Source: an uncultured Clostridia bacterium (GTDB taxonomy: Bacteria > Bacillota > Clostridia > Peptostreptococcales > Anaerovoracaceae). Taken from it: a stretch of 64,000 nt of DNA. The stretch is from the NCBI GenBank assembly GCA_934255545.1, contig CAKQOE010000006.1, positions 12,051 through 76,050 on the forward strand, given 5' to 3'. The notes below the pieces were generated by a model. The model made no database searches and was not told where the DNA came from. It saw nothing but the letters and a program-made list of their open reading frames with translations. Below are positions 62,287 through 64,000 of this stretch, one piece after another (position 1 is the first letter of the stretch; every line of letters starts with the position of its first letter). Made by a program: the position numbers and the translations under genes.

Positions 62287-62302
62287 TGCGCGTCACCGCG
62301 CA
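62287..62302. repeat. GC-rich inverted repeat after lpdA, tetraloop class
   Basis: TGCGCG-TCAC-CGCGCA; GTGA loop on the lpdA sense strand, next to the lpdA terminator. Confidence 0.8.
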
Positions 62303-62336
62303 AAAAAACTGCCGGCGGTATTGCTTGCAGGCAGTT
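62303..62336 (-). terminator. Terminator of lpdA
   Basis: AACTGCC/GGCAGTT stem followed on the minus strand by TTTTTTT. Confidence 0.85.
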
Positions 62337-62360
62337 ATTTTATTTATCAAATATACATTT

Positions 62361-63728
62361 TTAAAACAGTGCCTCAGCCGCTCCGCGTATCATCTCACTG
62401 AATGTCGGGTGCGGATGTATGACTGCGGCGAGCTCTGCGGCAGTCATGCCGCGCTCTATCGCTACTGCAAGCTCTGCCACCAGGTCAGTCGCGCGCGGGC
62501 ATACGAGCTGCGCGCCCAGAAGCTTTCCTGTGTCAGCGGAGCTGACGAGCTTTACGTAGCCGCTTTCGGCATTTTCTACGAGGCATTTTCCGTTTGCTCC
62601 TGTCAGGAATTTCGCGCATTTTACAGGTATGCCTTCTTCCTTTGCTTCCGCTTCGCTCAGGCCGACATACGCTATTTCGGGTGACGCGTATATACATACC
62701 GGCACTGTCGACGTGTCAACAGGCGGTTTTTTGCCCGCTATGACTGCGACTGCGTTCTTTGCCTGCGCTTCTGCCATATGTGCCAGCTGGATATTTTTGT
62801 ATTTTGCATCGCCTATGACGTACAGACCCGGTACTGACGTGCGTCCTTCTTCATCGGCGGCTATCGCGCCGTTTATCATCTCAGGCGCAAATGCTCCTGT
62901 AAATATGCCTTCGACAGACGGACGGCGGCCGGCCGCCGCAAGTACGCCTTCGGCGCTGAAACGGCATTCTTCGCCTTTTTTATTCTCGCATACGACCGTC
63001 AGGATGTCGCCGTCACGTTCTATGCTCTTTACACGAGTTCCCGCGTTCACTGAAATGCCGCGTTTTCTGAAGTACATTGAAAGGCGCTGCGATATCTCTT
63101 TGTCCGCTTCCGGCAGTATGCGGTCGGCTGCTTCTACTATCGTCACGCTGCATCCGAAGGGCTGATAAAATGAAGCGAATTCTACGCCTATGACTCCGCC
63201 TCCTATTATAACTAATGACTTAAAGTCTCTGAGTCCTGCTTCGCCCTCAAGAATGTCGCTGCTCGTGAATACTCCGTCAGCGTCTGCTCCCGTCACCGGG
63301 AGGGCTGTTGTCACTGAGCCTGCGGCTATGATCATATCGTCTGCTTCGTATATTTCGCCGCCGCATTCTATACGGCCTTTTTCAGGTACATGGGCTTCGC
63401 CTTTTATGACTGTCACGCCGCTTTTTTTCATCATGGACTCTACGTTTTTGCAAAGCTGCGCTACTGTTTCGTTTTTTCTGGCGTGTATGGCCTGCATATC
63501 GTAGCTGATGCGGTCTGCCTGCAGGCCGTAAAATGATGCGTTCTTCATATGCTCATAAAGTTCTGCTGCATGTATGAGCGCTTTCGTCGGCATGCAGCCG
63601 CGGTTAAGGCACGTTCCGCCGAGACTGTCCTTCTCAAACAGCACGACGCTCATCCCCTCTTCAGCGGCCTCAGCAGCCGCCGTATAACCGCCCGGCCCGC
63701 CGCCTATTACCGCGATATCATATTTCAT
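62361..63728 (-). CDS. lpdA: Dihydrolipoyl dehydrogenase
   Basis: A 455-residue FAD/NAD disulfide oxidoreductase. FAD fingerprint AVIGGGPGGYTAA, redox disulfide GGTCLNRGCMPTK (C-x4-C), second Rossmann VIIGGGVIGVEFASF, FAD-contact YVIGDA, and C-terminal catalytic HPHPTFSE are complete. It reoxidises lipoyl groups of 2-oxoacid dehydrogenase or glycine cleavage complexes; no such partner genes are in the window. There is no N-terminal lipoyl domain. The upstream side is a 52-bp tandem repeat array. Confidence 0.95.
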   Translation of the reverse strand: MKYDIAVIGGGPGGYTAAAEAAEEGMSVVLFEKDSLGGTCLNRGCMPTKALIHAAELYEHMKNASFYGLQADRISYDMQAIHARKNETVAQLCKNVESMMKKSGVTVIKGEAHVPEKGRIECGGEIYEADDMIIAAGSVTTALPVTGADADGVFTSSDILEGEAGLRDFKSLVIIGGGVIGVEFASFYQPFGCSVTIVEAADRILPEADKEISQRLSMYFRKRGISVNAGTRVKSIERDGDILTVVCENKKGEECRFSAEGVLAAAGRRPSVEGIFTGAFAPEMINGAIAADEEGRTSVPGLYVIGDAKYKNIQLAHMAEAQAKNAVAVIAGKKPPVDTSTVPVCIYASPEIAYVGLSEAEAKEEGIPVKCAKFLTGANGKCLVENAESGYVKLVSSADTGKLLGAQLVCPRATDLVAELAVAIERGMTAAELAAVIHPHPTFSEMIRGAAEALF

Positions 63729-63776
63729 GTTTGTTTACTCCTTTATTGTTTATTATGTATACTTTATTGCAAGCAA

Positions 63777-64000
63777 GTCAGCATTTTGGTTAGTACAAAT
63801 ATTTTGCTGACTTTTTACGCGCCTGCTGCTCAGCACTTTGGTCAGTGCATCTGTTTTGCTGACTTTTTATTCGCCTGCTGGTCAGCATTTTGGTCAACGC
63901 AATTATTTTGCTGACTTTTTACTCGCCTGCTGGTCAGCATTTTAGTCAGTGCAGCTGTTTTGCTGACTTTTTACGCGCCTGCTGGTCAGCATTTTAGTCA
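63777..64000. repeat. 52-bp tandem repeat array, at least 4.3 copies, running off the right edge
   Basis: GTCAGC (CTCAGC in copy 2) begins at 63777, 63829, 63881, 63933 and 63985, exactly 52 bases apart. Each unit holds GTCAGCA...TGCTGAC and then CTTTTT, a terminator-like hairpin on the plus strand, followed by a conserved GCGCCTGCTG-like GC block. The centre of each unit (GTCAACGCAATTA, GTCAGTGCATCTG and so on) varies. The period is not a multiple of three, so it is not coding. Confidence 0.92.

Noticed and set aside
63777..64000. Possible CRISPR or coding repeat
   Set aside because: The variable centres are partly conserved and the unit is 52 bases, not a multiple of three; no spacer-like diversity.

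Overview
This window looks like chromosomal DNA of a Gram-positive, anaerobic member of the Clostridia. The evidence is S-layer (SLH) surface proteins, Firmicutes-style ribosome binding sites, an anaerobic cobalamin route (cbiD, cbiF-cbiG), a GerMN-domain lipoprotein, class I c-di-GMP and Mn2+ riboswitches, and a uvrB-uvrA pair. Anaerovoracaceae or a related family is a guess; no rRNA or tRNA gene is present to settle it. Core genes have moderate GC, while the island at about 39-45 kb is clearly AT-rich.

Layout. 1-13.5 kb: two cobalamin genes on the minus strand (cbiF-cbiG fusion cut by the left edge, and cbiD), separated by a MalT/LuxR-type regulator and a divergent 2279-residue SLH-anchored repeat protein. 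13.7-14.1 kb: a DUF1284 protein. 14.2-20.7 kb: the complete F1Fo ATP synthase operon atpBEFHAGDC, read right to left. 21.8-29.9 kb: ilvE, pncB, uvrA and uvrB. 30.2-32.1 kb: an rtcB-prfH RNA/ribosome repair operon preceded by a 30-codon reading frame and an attenuator-like hairpin. 32.4-36.5 kb: an AAA-ATPase/PD-(D/E)XK protein, a short-chain dehydrogenase and a PanE-like reductase.

36.5-47.9 kb is an accessory region of selfish or defence-type genes. It holds a DUF4143 ATPase behind a four-copy iteron array, an AAA15 ATPase divergent from a HEPN-like membrane protein, an orphan RelB/DinJ antitoxin, a nonsense-interrupted YgiT-type antitoxin, an AT-rich pair of dynamin/Era-like GTPases, several small HTH proteins, a truncated Rpn-family nuclease, and a c-di-GMP riboswitch with its own promoter and terminator but no obvious adjacent target. 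The region ends at a 16-codon relic of a second PanE-like gene.

47.9-64 kb: a P-type cation ATPase under a yybP-ykoY (Mn2+) riboswitch, a second SLH protein, small membrane and unknown proteins, an Eis-like acetyltransferase, a Nudix hydrolase, a secreted N-acetylmuramoyl-L-alanine amidase, thrC, ahcY, a GerMN lipoprotein and lpdA. A 52-bp tandem repeat array runs off the right edge.

The strongest unexplained signal is genome-wide in style. More than 25 short GC-rich inverted repeats are scattered through the window. Their arms differ from copy to copy but stay complementary. One class has 7-8 bp arms around one base, usually GCC-N-GGC, and often sits just after predicted transcription starts. 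The other has about 6-bp arms around a GTGA/GCGA-type tetraloop and usually sits just downstream of genes on the sense strand. Copies or degenerate copies also lie inside panE, cbiD and the Mn2+ riboswitch.
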